Positions 51,126-60,278 of a DNA stretch of 64,000 nucleotides are shown here, piece by piece. The translations under genes and the position numbers were made by a program. Each line of letters starts with the position of its first letter. The stretch's first letter is position 1. Source of the stretch: Micromonospora echinospora (lineage in GTDB: Bacteria > Actinomycetota > Actinomycetes > Mycobacteriales > Micromonosporaceae); contig NZ_LT607413.1 of assembly GCF_900091495.1 (NCBI RefSeq), positions 1,674,001 through 1,738,000 on the forward strand, in the 5' to 3' direction. Below the pieces are notes generated by a model. The model saw only the letters and a list, made by a program, of their open reading frames with translations. It made no database searches and was not told the origin of the DNA.

Positions 51126-51549
51126 GTCTCCTGCGACCTCACTCCTGCTCGTGGCCGACCGCCTCCGGGCGGCGCCGCCGTACTACCGGGCCGCCGACGG
51201 TCCGGATGTCCAACGTAACGCGCTGCCCGCGTTCGGGGTTTCGTGGGCGGCGAAGCCACCCGACAGCGGCGGTCGCCCCCCGACGCGGCGCGGACGCATG
51301 TGCCGGACGGCGTCACCGTACACCGCGGATCCGCCCTCGGGCGGGCCACTGTGTCGAACGTCGGCCCGGGACCGACACCGTGGGGGATCACCCGGGGAGG
51401 CCGTCCGACCACCCGCTGTCCCCTACCCGACAGCAGGCCAGGCCATGCGTGGGACGCCGAGGCAAGATCGTTCGGATGGCGCGGCGGGCGGCCACACCCG
51501 GTCCGGTTCGCACTTTCTGCGGGCGAGTCGCTACTTACAGTCACCGACA
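51126..51549. other. 424-bp intergenic region upstream of topA
   Basis: No coding gene is convincing on either strand, although weak ORFs run through it. The topA promoter and supercoiling-sensitive control elements would lie here, but no clear -10/-35 or palindrome stands out. Confidence 0.5.
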
Positions 51550-52428
51550 CTAGGCCGGACCGGACGGCCATCCGGTCACCGGTGCGGCCACCGGTCGGTC
51601 ACCGACCAGCTCGGCCAGCCGGGCCAGACGCCGCCGCCCGCTGATCCGGTAGGCCGGCCCCTCCGCTCCGGCGTCGAGGAACGTCGAGGGGAGTCCGACG
51701 GCGGCCAGCGCCCGACCGACGGTCTCCCAGCAGGGCTCGTCGGCCGGGCCGAGGTGCAGCCGGAAGCCGGACGGTTCGGCGACCCCCGCCGCGGCCACCC
51801 AGAGCCGGAGCCGGCGGCCGTTGAGATGGAAGGTGGCGGGAGGCCGCTTGCGCACCGGATCCTCGGCAGCGGCCGGTGGACCCGCCACGCGGCCGTCCCC
51901 GTCCGGTCGCCCGCCTGCACCGTCGTCCCCGTCCGGTCCACTGCCCGCCCGGTCGGCCCCGTCCGGTCGCCCGCCTGTTCGACCGTCCCCGTCGGGTCCA
52001 CTGCCCGCCCGGTCGGCCGCGTCCGGTCGCCCGCCTGCACCGTCGTCCCCGTCCGCCGTCGCGGCACGGGACGCCGGGGTGCCCGGCGGCGGCCCGTCGG
52101 GCACCGGGCCGTCGGAGAGCCAGGACGCCGCGAGCGGGGCCAGGGCGCTGGTGTACGAGGTGCGAACCCGGTGCCCGTCCCCGGTCGCCTCCCAGCTCGC
52201 GTTCAGTCCACGCCGGGCCAGCTCGGCGACGAGCACGTGCACCCGCCAGGCGACGTCCACCACGACCGACAGCCGGGCGGTGCCGCCCATCCGGACGATC
52301 TGGGCCGGCCCGGCGAGCAGTCCGGCCAGGTCGGCGGGGGACGGGTCGGCCGCCTCCGTACCGAACAGGGAGAGCTGCCGGACCGGACCGGGACCGGTCG
52401 GCGCGTCGGATGGCGGCGTCAGCGACAC
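51550..52428 (-). CDS. Hypothetical protein with 60-bp repeat insertion
   Basis: A 292-residue protein. N-terminal part (VRQLSLFGTEAADPSPADLA ... RLSVVVDVAWRVHVLVAELA) and C-terminal part (FHLNGRRLRLWVAAAGVAEP ... RRRLARLAELVG) look like one conserved protein split by a Gly/Asp/Arg/Pro-rich stretch of about 65 residues encoded by tandem repeats. The position next to topA matches a conserved hypothetical of other actinobacteria. GTG at 52428 overlaps the lipoprotein stop. Confidence 0.65.
   Translation of the reverse strand: MSLTPPSDAPTGPGPVRQLSLFGTEAADPSPADLAGLLAGPAQIVRMGGTARLSVVVDVAWRVHVLVAELARRGLNASWEATGDGHRVRTSYTSALAPLAASWLSDGPVPDGPPPGTPASRAATADGDDGAGGRPDAADRAGSGPDGDGRTGGRPDGADRAGSGPDGDDGAGGRPDGDGRVAGPPAAAEDPVRKRPPATFHLNGRRLRLWVAAAGVAEPSGFRLHLGPADEPCWETVGRALAAVGLPSTFLDAGAEGPAYRISGRRRLARLAELVGDRPVAAPVTGWPSGPA
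51901..52060. repeat. 60-bp tandem repeat, 2.7 copies
   Basis: Units 51901-51960, 51961-52020 and a partial 52021-52060 each begin gtccggtcgcccgcctg. They encode DGDDGAGGRPDAADRAGSGP-like 20-residue units in the 51550 gene, which lengthen its low-complexity linker. Confidence 0.9.
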
Positions 52429-52961
52429 TCCGGGACCTCGTCGAAGGCCTGTTTGAGTTCTTCCGAGTTGAGCTTGCTGGTGTCCAGCGCGCTCGCGTCG
52501 TACTCCTTGTTGAGGGTGTCCACGGCGGCCCGTACCCCGTCGTAGAACGCGGCCGGCTGGCCGGTGCCCAGCCCCGCGATGGTGCTCCGCGCCCGGCCGT
52601 AGGCGTCCCGGACCTTCGCCAGCGAGTCGAGGAAACCGGCCGAGACCTGCTCGCCGTGCTCGGTGTCCGGCACGCCGGCCGCCTCGACCGCACGGCGGGC
52701 GGTCTCGCTGGCCTCCTCGGCCCCGGCGAAGAGCCGGACCAGGTTCTCCCTGGCCTGCGCGGGGGTGGTCTGCGCGGTCATCTGCTGCTGGGTGCTGCTG
52801 GTGAGTTTGTTGATCTCGATACGCCAGGGGGTGAGGGCCTCGCAGACCGTCGCGGCCCAGACCCGGGGCGTCGGACCGGCACCGCACGCACCGGCCACGA
52901 GGACGATCGTGGCCAGGACCACCGTGAGCTTTCCGGCGGTCGCCGCCCGGCACGTACGCAT
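52419..52961 (-). CDS. Putative lipoprotein, helical
   Basis: A 180-residue protein. ATG at 52961 gives signal peptide and lipobox (VVLATIVLVAGAC, Cys about 26). The mature domain is alpha-helical with a conserved Cys pair (ATVCEALTPWRIEINKL; EVPECR). No name is known. Its end overlaps the next gene by 10 bp, so both are likely transcribed together. Confidence 0.7.
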   Translation of the reverse strand: MRTCRAATAGKLTVVLATIVLVAGACGAGPTPRVWAATVCEALTPWRIEINKLTSSTQQQMTAQTTPAQARENLVRLFAGAEEASETARRAVEAAGVPDTEHGEQVSAGFLDSLAKVRDAYGRARSTIAGLGTGQPAAFYDGVRAAVDTLNKEYDASALDTSKLNSEELKQAFDEVPECR

Positions 52962-53204
52962 GCGTTGCAGCGTACGGCCTCCGTCGTGATGCGCCACCCA
53001 CCCGTCGATGCCGACCCGGGGTCGACCCGTCCGGGCCGCCCGAGGGCGGACCCGCTCCGGTCACCCGGCCGACGGGGCCGCCGGGTCCGGTGATCGACGG
53101 ACCGTCGTAGCTCCGGTCATCGACGACCACCGGGGTCCCGGACATCGACGGAACCGCCCGGTCCCCCGGCCGGCGGCGTGCCGACCGGGGAACCGGGGCG
53201 CGAC

Positions 53205-55568
53205 TCAGGCGCGGACCGGCTCCGAGCGCTGGTCCGGGCTGCCGGACGCGGTGCCGCCCGAGCCGCCGTCGGCGTCGGACATCGTCACGCCCTTGCGCTT
53301 GCTGAGCAGCACCGCCGCGACGATGACCAGCGTCGCCACGACCGCGATGGTCACCCGCAGCGGGGTGTTCCGGTCGTCGCCGATGCTCCAGGCCACCACG
53401 GCCGGGGCGATCAGCAGCGAGACCAGGTTCATCACCTTGATCAACGGGTTGATCGCCGGGCCGGCGGTGTCCTTGAACGGGTCACCGACGGTGTCGCCGA
53501 TCACGGTGGCGGCGTGCGACTCGGAGCCCTTGCCGCCGAACGCGCCGTCCTCGACCATCTTCTTGGCGTTGTCCCAGGCGCCGCCGGAGTTCGACAGGAA
53601 GACCGCCATCAGCGTGCCGGCGCCGATCGCCCCGGCCAGGTACGACGCGAGCGCGCCCGGCCCGAGGCCGAACCCGACCGCGATCGGGGCCATGATGGCG
53701 AGCAGGCCGGGGGTCATCAGCTCGCGCTGCGCGTCCCGGGTGCAGATGTCGACGACCTTGCCGTACTCCGGGCGCTGGGTGCGGTCCATGATCCCGGGCA
53801 GCTCGCGGAACTGCCGGCGGACCTCCATCACCACCGCGCCGGCCGACCGGGAGACGGCGTTGATGGCCAGACCGGAGAAGAGGAAGACCACCGCCGCGCC
53901 GATGATCAGGCCGACCAGGTTGCGCGGGTTGGCGACGTTGAGCGCGTTCAGGATCTCCGCGCCGACGTCGCCCACCCCCGCGTCGGAGTACGCGGTGCGC
54001 AGCGTGTCGGTGTACGAACCGAACAGCGCGGTGGCGGCGAGCACCGCCGTGGCGATGGCGATGCCCTTGGTGATCGCCTTGGTGGTGTTGCCGACCGCGT
54101 CCAGTTCGGTGAGGATGCGCGCGCCGTGCTCGTCGATGTCACCGGACATCTCGGCCACGCCCTGAGCGTTGTCCGAGATCGGGCCGAAGGTGTCCATGGC
54201 CACGATGACGCCGACGGTGGTGAGCAGGCCGGTGCCGGCCAGCGCCACCGCGAACAGCGAGAGGGTGATCGAGCTGCCACCGAGCAGGAACGCGCCGAAC
54301 ACGCCGGCCCCGATGAGCAGCGCCGAGTAGACCGCCGACTCCAGGCCGACGCTGATGCCGGCGAGGATGACGGTGGCCGGGCCGGTCTGCGAGCTGCGGC
54401 CGATGTCCTGCACCGGGCGCTTGTCGGTCTCGGTGAAGTAGCCGGTCAGCGCCTGGATGGCGGCGGCGAGCACGATACCGATGACCACCGCGCCGATGGC
54501 GACCAGACGCGGGTTCTGGTCGGCGTCGGTGAGGCCGCCGTCCAGGTCGGCGAAGCTCGCCGGCAGGTACGCGAAGGCGGCGATCGCCACCAGCACCGCC
54601 GAGATCACGGCGGAGAGGTAGAAGGCCCGGTTGATCGCGGTCAGGCCGGAGCGGTCCGAGGCGCGCAGCCGGGTGATGAAGACGCCGATGATCGCGACGA
54701 GCACACCGATGGTGGAGATGATCAGCGGGAAGACCAGCCCCTCCTCGCCGAACGCGGCCCGGCCGAGGATCAGCGCGGCGACCAGGGTGACCGCGTACGA
54801 CTCGAACAGGTCGGCGGCCATGCCGGCGCAGTCACCGACGTTGTCGCCCACGTTGTCGGCGATGGTGGCCGCGTTGCGCGGGTCGTCCTCGGGGATGCCC
54901 TGCTCGACCTTGCCGACCAGGTCCGCGCCGACGTCGGCGGCCTTGGTGAAGATGCCACCGCCGACCCGCATGAACATGGCCAGCAGCGCGGCGCCGAAGC
55001 CGAAGCCCTCCAGGACGGTCGGGGCGTCACCCCGGTAGACGAGGACGACCAGCGCCGCGCCGAAGAGGCCGAGGCCGACGGTGAGGAAGCCGACCACGCC
55101 ACCGGTGCGGAAGGCGATCTTCATCGCCGCCTCGCGACCGCCCTGCCGCTCCCGGGCCGCGGCGGCGACCCGCAGGTTGGCGCGGGTGGCCAGCCACATC
55201 CCGGCCCCGCCGATGAAGGCGCTGAACGCCGCGCCCACGACGAAGAAGGCCGACCGGCCGATCTTCACCATGGTCTCGCTGCCGTCGGTGTCGTGCACCG
55301 GCAGCAGGAAGAGCAGTACGACGGCGACGACCACGAACACCGCGAGTGTCCTGAACTGCCGGAGCAGATAGGCCGAGGCGCCCTCCTGGACCGCCCCGGA
55401 GATCTCCTGCATGTTGGTGGTGCCCTTACCGGCTGCCAGTACCGCCTTGGTCAAGGCGGCGGCGAAGACGAGCGCCACCAGCGCGATGACCGCGGCGATG
55501 ACGACGTACGACACGTTGGCGCCGGTAAGGGAGAGCTCGCCGCCGTCGGCGGCCAAGATCCCGGACAT
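53205..55568 (-). CDS. hppA: H+-translocating inorganic pyrophosphatase
   Basis: A 787-residue membrane pump with about 16 helices: the PPi-binding DVGADLVGKVEQGIPEDDPR and NVGDNVGDCAGMAADLFESY, GVIVAMDTFGPISDNAQG, and GNTTKAITKG. The lysine in GNTTKA, in place of alanine, marks the K+-independent subtype. ATG at 55568 with AGGAGG upstream starts MSGILAADGG; the longer frame is not needed. It is in the conserved place between topA and bldG. Confidence 0.96.
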   Translation of the reverse strand: MSGILAADGGELSLTGANVSYVVIAAVIALVALVFAAALTKAVLAAGKGTTNMQEISGAVQEGASAYLLRQFRTLAVFVVVAVVLLFLLPVHDTDGSETMVKIGRSAFFVVGAAFSAFIGGAGMWLATRANLRVAAAARERQGGREAAMKIAFRTGGVVGFLTVGLGLFGAALVVLVYRGDAPTVLEGFGFGAALLAMFMRVGGGIFTKAADVGADLVGKVEQGIPEDDPRNAATIADNVGDNVGDCAGMAADLFESYAVTLVAALILGRAAFGEEGLVFPLIISTIGVLVAIIGVFITRLRASDRSGLTAINRAFYLSAVISAVLVAIAAFAYLPASFADLDGGLTDADQNPRLVAIGAVVIGIVLAAAIQALTGYFTETDKRPVQDIGRSSQTGPATVILAGISVGLESAVYSALLIGAGVFGAFLLGGSSITLSLFAVALAGTGLLTTVGVIVAMDTFGPISDNAQGVAEMSGDIDEHGARILTELDAVGNTTKAITKGIAIATAVLAATALFGSYTDTLRTAYSDAGVGDVGAEILNALNVANPRNLVGLIIGAAVVFLFSGLAINAVSRSAGAVVMEVRRQFRELPGIMDRTQRPEYGKVVDICTRDAQRELMTPGLLAIMAPIAVGFGLGPGALASYLAGAIGAGTLMAVFLSNSGGAWDNAKKMVEDGAFGGKGSESHAATVIGDTVGDPFKDTAGPAINPLIKVMNLVSLLIAPAVVAWSIGDDRNTPLRVTIAVVATLVIVAAVLLSKRKGVTMSDADGGSGGTASGSPDQRSEPVRA

Positions 55569-55941
55569 CTGTGTCCTCCTGTACCGAACACTCGCGCCGG
55601 CCGATGGGACGTACCGACCGGACGCCTGGATGCGGACTCGCAAGCGGAGCCAGCCCACCACCGGGACGCGGACAGCGAAGATCAGCTATAGCCGCTGGTG
55701 ACGGGCGGGACACTTGCTGACAACTCGCGTACTGTAGCCCCATCCAGTGTCGGAGGTCACACCGAGGGTACGCCTCATGTGGATGATCTTCATCGCTGTG
55801 ATATGTGAGGAAATCTGATATAGGCGGGCGTCACGACAAGAAGGTCGTGTCCCCGCGCGGGGACACGACCTTCGGTTGTCTGCTGTTCGTCGGGGCTCGG
55901 CGGTCTGCTGTTCGAGGACTTCGGGGCTTCGGGGGTTCCGG
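55569..55941. other. 373-bp region between hppA start and anti-sigma gene
   Basis: Holds the hppA promoter, read on the minus strand, with TACAGT around 55730 as a possible -10. The strong hairpin at 55835-55880 lies here. There is no coding gene. Confidence 0.5.
55835..55880 (-). terminator. Long perfect hairpin after the bldG operon
   Basis: gaaggtcgtgtccccgc (55840-55856) is followed directly by its exact complement (55857-55873), a 34-bp palindrome, and gacaa/ttgtc extend the stem outside. It lies 60 bp after the kinase stop, so it probably terminates the bldG operon and shields hppA. Confidence 0.8.
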
Positions 55942-56376
55942 TCAGCGACCCACGGGCCAGACCATCCGCACCTCGGTGCCGATTCCCTCGTCGACCGGCC
56001 GCACCTGGAGGTCCTCGACGAAACCGGCGAGCAGGGCGAAGCCCACCCCGGTCGTCAGCGCCTCGTCGGTCAGCGACTCGTTCGCCAACTGGTCGGCGTC
56101 CAGCGCCGCCAGCCCGAGACCAGCCTCGATCGGGGCGCGGTCGACCACCCGCACCGCGTACGTCCCGCCGTCCGACATCTCCACCAGCACCGGGGCGGGG
56201 ATGTCGTACTGCCGGTGCAGCGCGACCGCCCGGGTGCACGCCTCACCGATGGCGAGCCGCACCTCGTCCAGCAGATCCTCGCGTACGCCGGCACGCCGGG
56301 CGACCGCCACCCCCACCAGGCGGGCGGTACGGACGTGGACCGGCGCGGGCGAGAAGGAGAGCCGGACCGTCGCCAT
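55942..56376 (-). CDS. Anti-sigma factor-like ATP-binding protein (RsbW/SpoIIAB type)
   Basis: A 144-residue GHKL kinase-fold protein: DEVRLAIGEACTRAVALHRQ (N-box-like), AVRVVDRAPIEAGLGL and TGVGFALLAGFVEDL (G-box-like). Its start overlaps the stop of the STAS gene, implying a partner pair; in S. coelicolor the gene next to bldG encodes such an anti-sigma factor. It could sequester a sigma factor and be released by BldG. The usual N-box Asn is not obvious. Confidence 0.85.
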   Translation of the reverse strand: MATVRLSFSPAPVHVRTARLVGVAVARRAGVREDLLDEVRLAIGEACTRAVALHRQYDIPAPVLVEMSDGGTYAVRVVDRAPIEAGLGLAALDADQLANESLTDEALTTGVGFALLAGFVEDLQVRPVDEGIGTEVRMVWPVGR

Positions 56377-56732
56377 CACGCCCCCGGGGCGGACGGGTCG
56401 GCGGCGATCGCCGCGGCGACCGTCGGGTGGAGCGGGAAGACCTGGTCCAGCGCGGTGATCCGGAAGATCTTGAGCAGCGGCTCCTTGTCGCAGACCAGGG
56501 CGAAGCTGCCACCGACCGACCGGAGCCGCTTCAGCGCGCCGACCAGCACCCCCAGACCGGTGGAGTCCAGGAAGTCGACCCGGCCCAGGTCGACCACGAC
56601 CTTACGGGCACCACCGTCGATCAGTTCGATGAGCCGCTCACGCAGGCGGGGGGCGGTGTAGACGTCGACCTCACCGCCGACCTCGAGCACCGTGTGCTCG
56701 CCCTCGCCGTGGGTCGCCAGCGACAGCTCCAT
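56376..56732 (-). CDS. bldG: BldG-type STAS anti-sigma factor antagonist
   Basis: A 118-residue STAS domain protein: [40 protein letters not shown] with the phosphorylatable Ser in LDST, and [10 protein letters not shown]. In Streptomyces BldG controls differentiation and antibiotics. ATG at 56732 follows GGGAGG. Gene order (hppA, anti-sigma, STAS, DUF1998 helicase) supports orthology. Confidence 0.88.
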   Translation of the reverse strand: MELSLATHGEGEHTVLEVGGEVDVYTAPRLRERLIELIDGGARKVVVDLGRVDFLDSTGLGVLVGALKRLRSVGGSFALVCDKEPLLKIFRITALDQVFPLHPTVAAAIAADPSAPGA

Positions 56733-56874
56733 CGGTCCTCCCTCGCAAGAGCCGCAAACTCTCCTGGGCATCTAACCATCTCCGCCGCCGCGCCGAGCAG
56801 GTCACCGGTGGCGGGCACCTCCTTACCCCGGGCCCGGGTGGTCGAAAGCCGGTCCCCGGTGCGAGAGTGCCAGG

Positions 56875-59223
56875 GTGACCACCGCCGCCACCGTGTCGAC
56901 CGGCTCCGGTCCCGGGCGTTCCCCGGCCGAGCTGCTGCGCCGGTTGCGCGCCCGGAGCGTCGCCGACCCGGTCACCCACGTCGAACGGGTGCCGTCCCGG
57001 CCCGGGATACCCGTGCCGTGGCCGGAGTGGGCCACCCCGGAACTGCGCGCGGCGTTCGAGGGTCGCGGCGTGGTCGCGCCGTGGCGGCACCAGGCCGAGG
57101 CGGCGAGCCTGGCGTACGACGGTCAGCACGTGGTGGTCGCCACCGGCACCGCGTCCGGCAAGTCCCTGGCCTACCAGCTTCCCGCGCTGGCCACCCTGCT
57201 GGCCGACCCCCGGGCCACCGTGCTCTACCTCGCGCCGACCAAGGCGCTCGCCGCCGACCAGTTCCGTGCCGTCGCCGGGCTGGAGCTGGCCGGGGTACGC
57301 CCCGCCTGCTACGACGGGGACACCCCGCGCGCCGAGCGGGAGTGGATCCGCCGGCACTCCCGGTTCGTGCTGACCAACCCGGACATGCTGCACCACGGGA
57401 TCCTTCCCGGGCACGCGCACTGGTCCGGCTTCCTGCGCCGGCTGACGTACGTGATCGTCGACGAGTGCCACACCTACCGGGGCGTCTTCGGCTCGCACGT
57501 CGCCCACGTGCTGCGCCGGCTGCGGCGGCAGTGTGCCCGGTTCCGGGCCACGCCGACGTTCGTGCTGGCCTCGGCGACCTCCGGTGACCCGGCGACCGCG
57601 GCCGGACGGCTCACCGGCCTGCCGGTGGCCGCGGTGACCGAGGACACCTCACCGCGCGGCGGGGTGACCTTCGCCCTCTGGGAGCCGCCGCTGCTGCCCG
57701 CCACCGCCGACGACGCGTCGCCGGACCTGACGCCGACCCGCCGGTCGGCCCTGCGCGAGACGGCCGACCTGCTCGCCGACACGGTCGCCGAGGGGGTACG
57801 CACCCTCGCGTTCGTCCGGTCGCGGCGGGGTGCCGAGGTGGTGGCGAGCACCGCCCGCCGTGCCCTCGACGAGGCGGTGCCGGGGCTCGGCGCGCGGGTG
57901 GCCGCCTACCGGGCCGGCTACCTGCGTGAGGAGCGGCGCGAGCTGGAGCGGGCGCTGCTCGACGGCGACCTGCTCGGGCTGGCCTCGACCAACGCGCTGG
58001 AACTCGGGGTCGACCTGGTCGGGCTGGACGCGGTGCTGATCTGCGGGTACCCGGGCACCCGGGCCTCGCTCTGGCAACAGGCCGGTCGGGCCGGACGGTC
58101 CGGTGGCGAGGCGCTGGCCGTGCTGGTGGCCCGGGACGACCCGCTCGACACCTACCTGGTGCACCACCCGGAGGCACTGTTCGGGGCACCGGTCGAGGCG
58201 ACCGTGCTCGATCCGGCCAACCCGTACGTGCTCGCCCCGCAACTGGCCTGCGCGGCGGCGGAGGCCCCGCTGACCCCCGACGACCTGGACCTCTTCGGCG
58301 ACGGGGCGAAGGAGGCGGTGGACGCGCTGGTCGCTGCGGAGGCGCTGCGGCAGCGGCCGACCGGCTGGTACTGGCGGCACCGGGAACGACCGGACGTGGA
58401 CCTGCGCGGCGAGGGGGGCGCCCCGGTCTGCGTGGTGGAGTCGGCGACCGGACGCCTGCTCGGCACGGTCGACGGCGGCTCGTCGCACTTCCTGGTCCAC
58501 CCCGGCGCGGTCTACCTGCACCAGGGCGTCTCGTACGTGGTGGACGAGCTGGATCTGGCGGACGGCTGCGCGCTGGTGCACGCCGAGGAGCCGGACTGGT
58601 CCACCCACGCCCGGGACGTCACCTCGTTGTCGGTGGTGTCGGTCCGCTCGTCCGTCGACGCCGGCCCGGTCCGGTTGTTCCTCGGCGAGGTCGACGTGAC
58701 CAGCCAGGTCGTCTCGTACCAGCGGCGGCGGCTCTCCTCCGGCGAGGTGATCGACACCCGCCCGCTGGACCTGCCGGCCCGGGAACTGCGGACGGTCGCG
58801 GTCTGGTTCACCGTCACGCCGGAGGCGCTGACCGGGGCGGGGGTGGAGCCGGCCGACGTGCCGGGCGGGCTGCACGCCGCCGAACACGCCGCGATCGGCC
58901 TGCTGCCGCTGGTGGCGACCTGCGACCGGTGGGACATCGGCGGACTCTCCACCGCGCTGCACCCGGACACCGAGGCCCCCACGGTCTTCGTGTACGACGG
59001 CCACCCCGGCGGGGCGGGGTTCGCCGAACGGGCGTACGGGACGGCGACGGCGTGGCTGCGGGCGACCCGGGACGTGATCGTCGAGTGCGGCTGCGAGACC
59101 GGGTGCCCGTCCTGCGTGCAGTCCCCGAAGTGCGGCAACGGTAACAACCCGCTCAGCCGGGTGGACGCGGTACGGGTCCTCGACGTGGTGCTGGCCAACC
59201 TGGCCGACAGGACGCAGGAATAG
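56875..59223 (+). CDS. Superfamily 2 DNA helicase with DUF1998 (SftH/Hrq1-like)
   Basis: A 782-residue helicase. Motifs ATGTASGKSLAYQLP (Walker A), APTKALAADQFRA, VIVDECHTYRG (DEAH-like DECH), and QQAGRAGRSGGEALAVLVA (motif VI). A C-terminal DUF1998 zinc domain has ECGCETGCPSCVQSPKCGNG. Homologous to mycobacterial SftH and eukaryotic Hrq1, likely a 3'-5' repair helicase. GTG start. Confidence 0.93.
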   Translation: MTTAATVSTGSGPGRSPAELLRRLRARSVADPVTHVERVPSRPGIPVPWPEWATPELRAAFEGRGVVAPWRHQAEAASLAYDGQHVVVATGTASGKSLAYQLPALATLLADPRATVLYLAPTKALAADQFRAVAGLELAGVRPACYDGDTPRAEREWIRRHSRFVLTNPDMLHHGILPGHAHWSGFLRRLTYVIVDECHTYRGVFGSHVAHVLRRLRRQCARFRATPTFVLASATSGDPATAAGRLTGLPVAAVTEDTSPRGGVTFALWEPPLLPATADDASPDLTPTRRSALRETADLLADTVAEGVRTLAFVRSRRGAEVVASTARRALDEAVPGLGARVAAYRAGYLREERRELERALLDGDLLGLASTNALELGVDLVGLDAVLICGYPGTRASLWQQAGRAGRSGGEALAVLVARDDPLDTYLVHHPEALFGAPVEATVLDPANPYVLAPQLACAAAEAPLTPDDLDLFGDGAKEAVDALVAAEALRQRPTGWYWRHRERPDVDLRGEGGAPVCVVESATGRLLGTVDGGSSHFLVHPGAVYLHQGVSYVVDELDLADGCALVHAEEPDWSTHARDVTSLSVVSVRSSVDAGPVRLFLGEVDVTSQVVSYQRRRLSSGEVIDTRPLDLPARELRTVAVWFTVTPEALTGAGVEPADVPGGLHAAEHAAIGLLPLVATCDRWDIGGLSTALHPDTEAPTVFVYDGHPGGAGFAERAYGTATAWLRATRDVIVECGCETGCPSCVQSPKCGNGNNPLSRVDAVRVLDVVLANLADRTQE

Positions 59224-59281
59224 ACCGCTCCCGTTCGGGGCATCTGCTCTGGGAGCGCTTCCATGCCCCCGAGGAGGAGTC

Positions 59282-59485
59282 GTGGCCGACACCATCGCCG
59301 AGACCGTCGACCTGCTCTACACGGTCGACCAGGAGAACCTGACCCGTGACCAGCAGATCGCCCTCGGCGCGGCGCTGGCCCAACTTGCCCAGGCCGAACG
59401 GCTGGAACAGATCAACGAACGCCTGCGTGCCATCCACCAGGTCCTCAACAGCTGGGCCCTGCGCGCCACCACCGACCCCCGTTGA
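59282..59485 (+). CDS. Small helical protein, unknown
   Basis: A 67-residue protein, all helical and rich in Gln/Ala/Leu (LTRDQQIALGAALAQLAQAE RL...). GTG at 59282 has GAGGAG upstream. No family. It may be co-transcribed with the helicase 58 bp upstream. Confidence 0.55.
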   Translation: MADTIAETVDLLYTVDQENLTRDQQIALGAALAQLAQAERLEQINERLRAIHQVLNSWALRATTDPR

Positions 59486-59540
59486 CTTCTGCTCCCGCCC
59501 CGGCGCAACCAACCGTGACGTACGCACCGCCCGAGGCGTC

Positions 59541-59612
59541 GCGGTGCCGATCTGACCATCAGCTGCGGTGCCGATCTGATGATCGGTCGCGGTGTCGATC
59601 TGATGATCGACT
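59541..59612 (+). repeat. 24-bp tandem repeat, 3 copies
   Basis: gcggtgccgatctga(n)atc-like units lie at 59541-59564, 59565-59588 and 59589-59612, directly upstream of the LURP-one-like gene. They could serve as repeated operators. Confidence 0.85.
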
Positions 59613-59668
59613 GTGCCGGTGGGTAAGAGGTGTGCGAGAGTCGGGCGCATCGGACGGAAGGAACCTTC

Positions 59669-60247
59669 ATGCAGCTCAACCAGCTCCAGGCCCAGCAGCG
59701 GTTCCACATTCGGCAACGTCTGCGGTTCATGGTCAACCAGTACGAGGTCCACGCGGTCGCGCCGGACGGCTCGGAGGGCGGGCTGCTCGCCTTCGCGCAG
59801 CAGAAGCGGCTCGCCTTCAAGGAGCAGGTGACCATCTACACCGACGACAGCAAGCAGCAGCCCCTGCTCGGCTTCAAGGCCCGCCAGCGGCTCGACGTCG
59901 GGGCCACGTACGACGTCACCGACCACCTCGGCAACCCGATCGGGCTGTTCCGCAAGGACTTCGCCCAGTCGCTGCTGCGCTCCACCTGGCACGTCGAGCA
60001 GCCCGGCCTGCCCCCGACGACCGGCCAGGAACGCAGCATGCCGGTGGCCCTGCTGCGACGCTTCGTCGAGTCGCTCTCCTGGCTGCCCTACCACTTCGAC
60101 TTCACCGCCGGTGGCCAGCCGGTCTTCTCGGTGGTCAAGCAGTGGGGGCTGCGCGACCGGTACACCGTCGAGGTGGCGCACCCGCAGATCGACCGCCGCC
60201 TCGTCATCGCGATGGCCATCGGACTGGACGCCCTCCAGGGCCGCTGA
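59669..60247 (+). CDS. LURP-one-related (DUF567) family protein
   Basis: A 192-residue protein with the Tubby-like LURP-one barrel: FMVNQYEVHAVAPDGSEGGL, VTIYTDDSKQQPLLGFKARQ, YDVTDHLGNPIGLFRKDFAQ and RRLVIAMAIGLDAL. Starts at ATG 59669 with AAGGAA upstream. Function in bacteria unknown; the fold may bind membrane lipids. Confidence 0.85.
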   Translation: MQLNQLQAQQRFHIRQRLRFMVNQYEVHAVAPDGSEGGLLAFAQQKRLAFKEQVTIYTDDSKQQPLLGFKARQRLDVGATYDVTDHLGNPIGLFRKDFAQSLLRSTWHVEQPGLPPTTGQERSMPVALLRRFVESLSWLPYHFDFTAGGQPVFSVVKQWGLRDRYTVEVAHPQIDRRLVIAMAIGLDALQGR

Positions 60248-60278
60248 CCCCGCCGCCCCGGAGTGCCCGCGTTCCGGC

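Noticed and set aside
51126-51549. Short ORFs upstream of topA
   Set aside because: No ribosome-binding site or domain, and codon usage unlike the neighbours.
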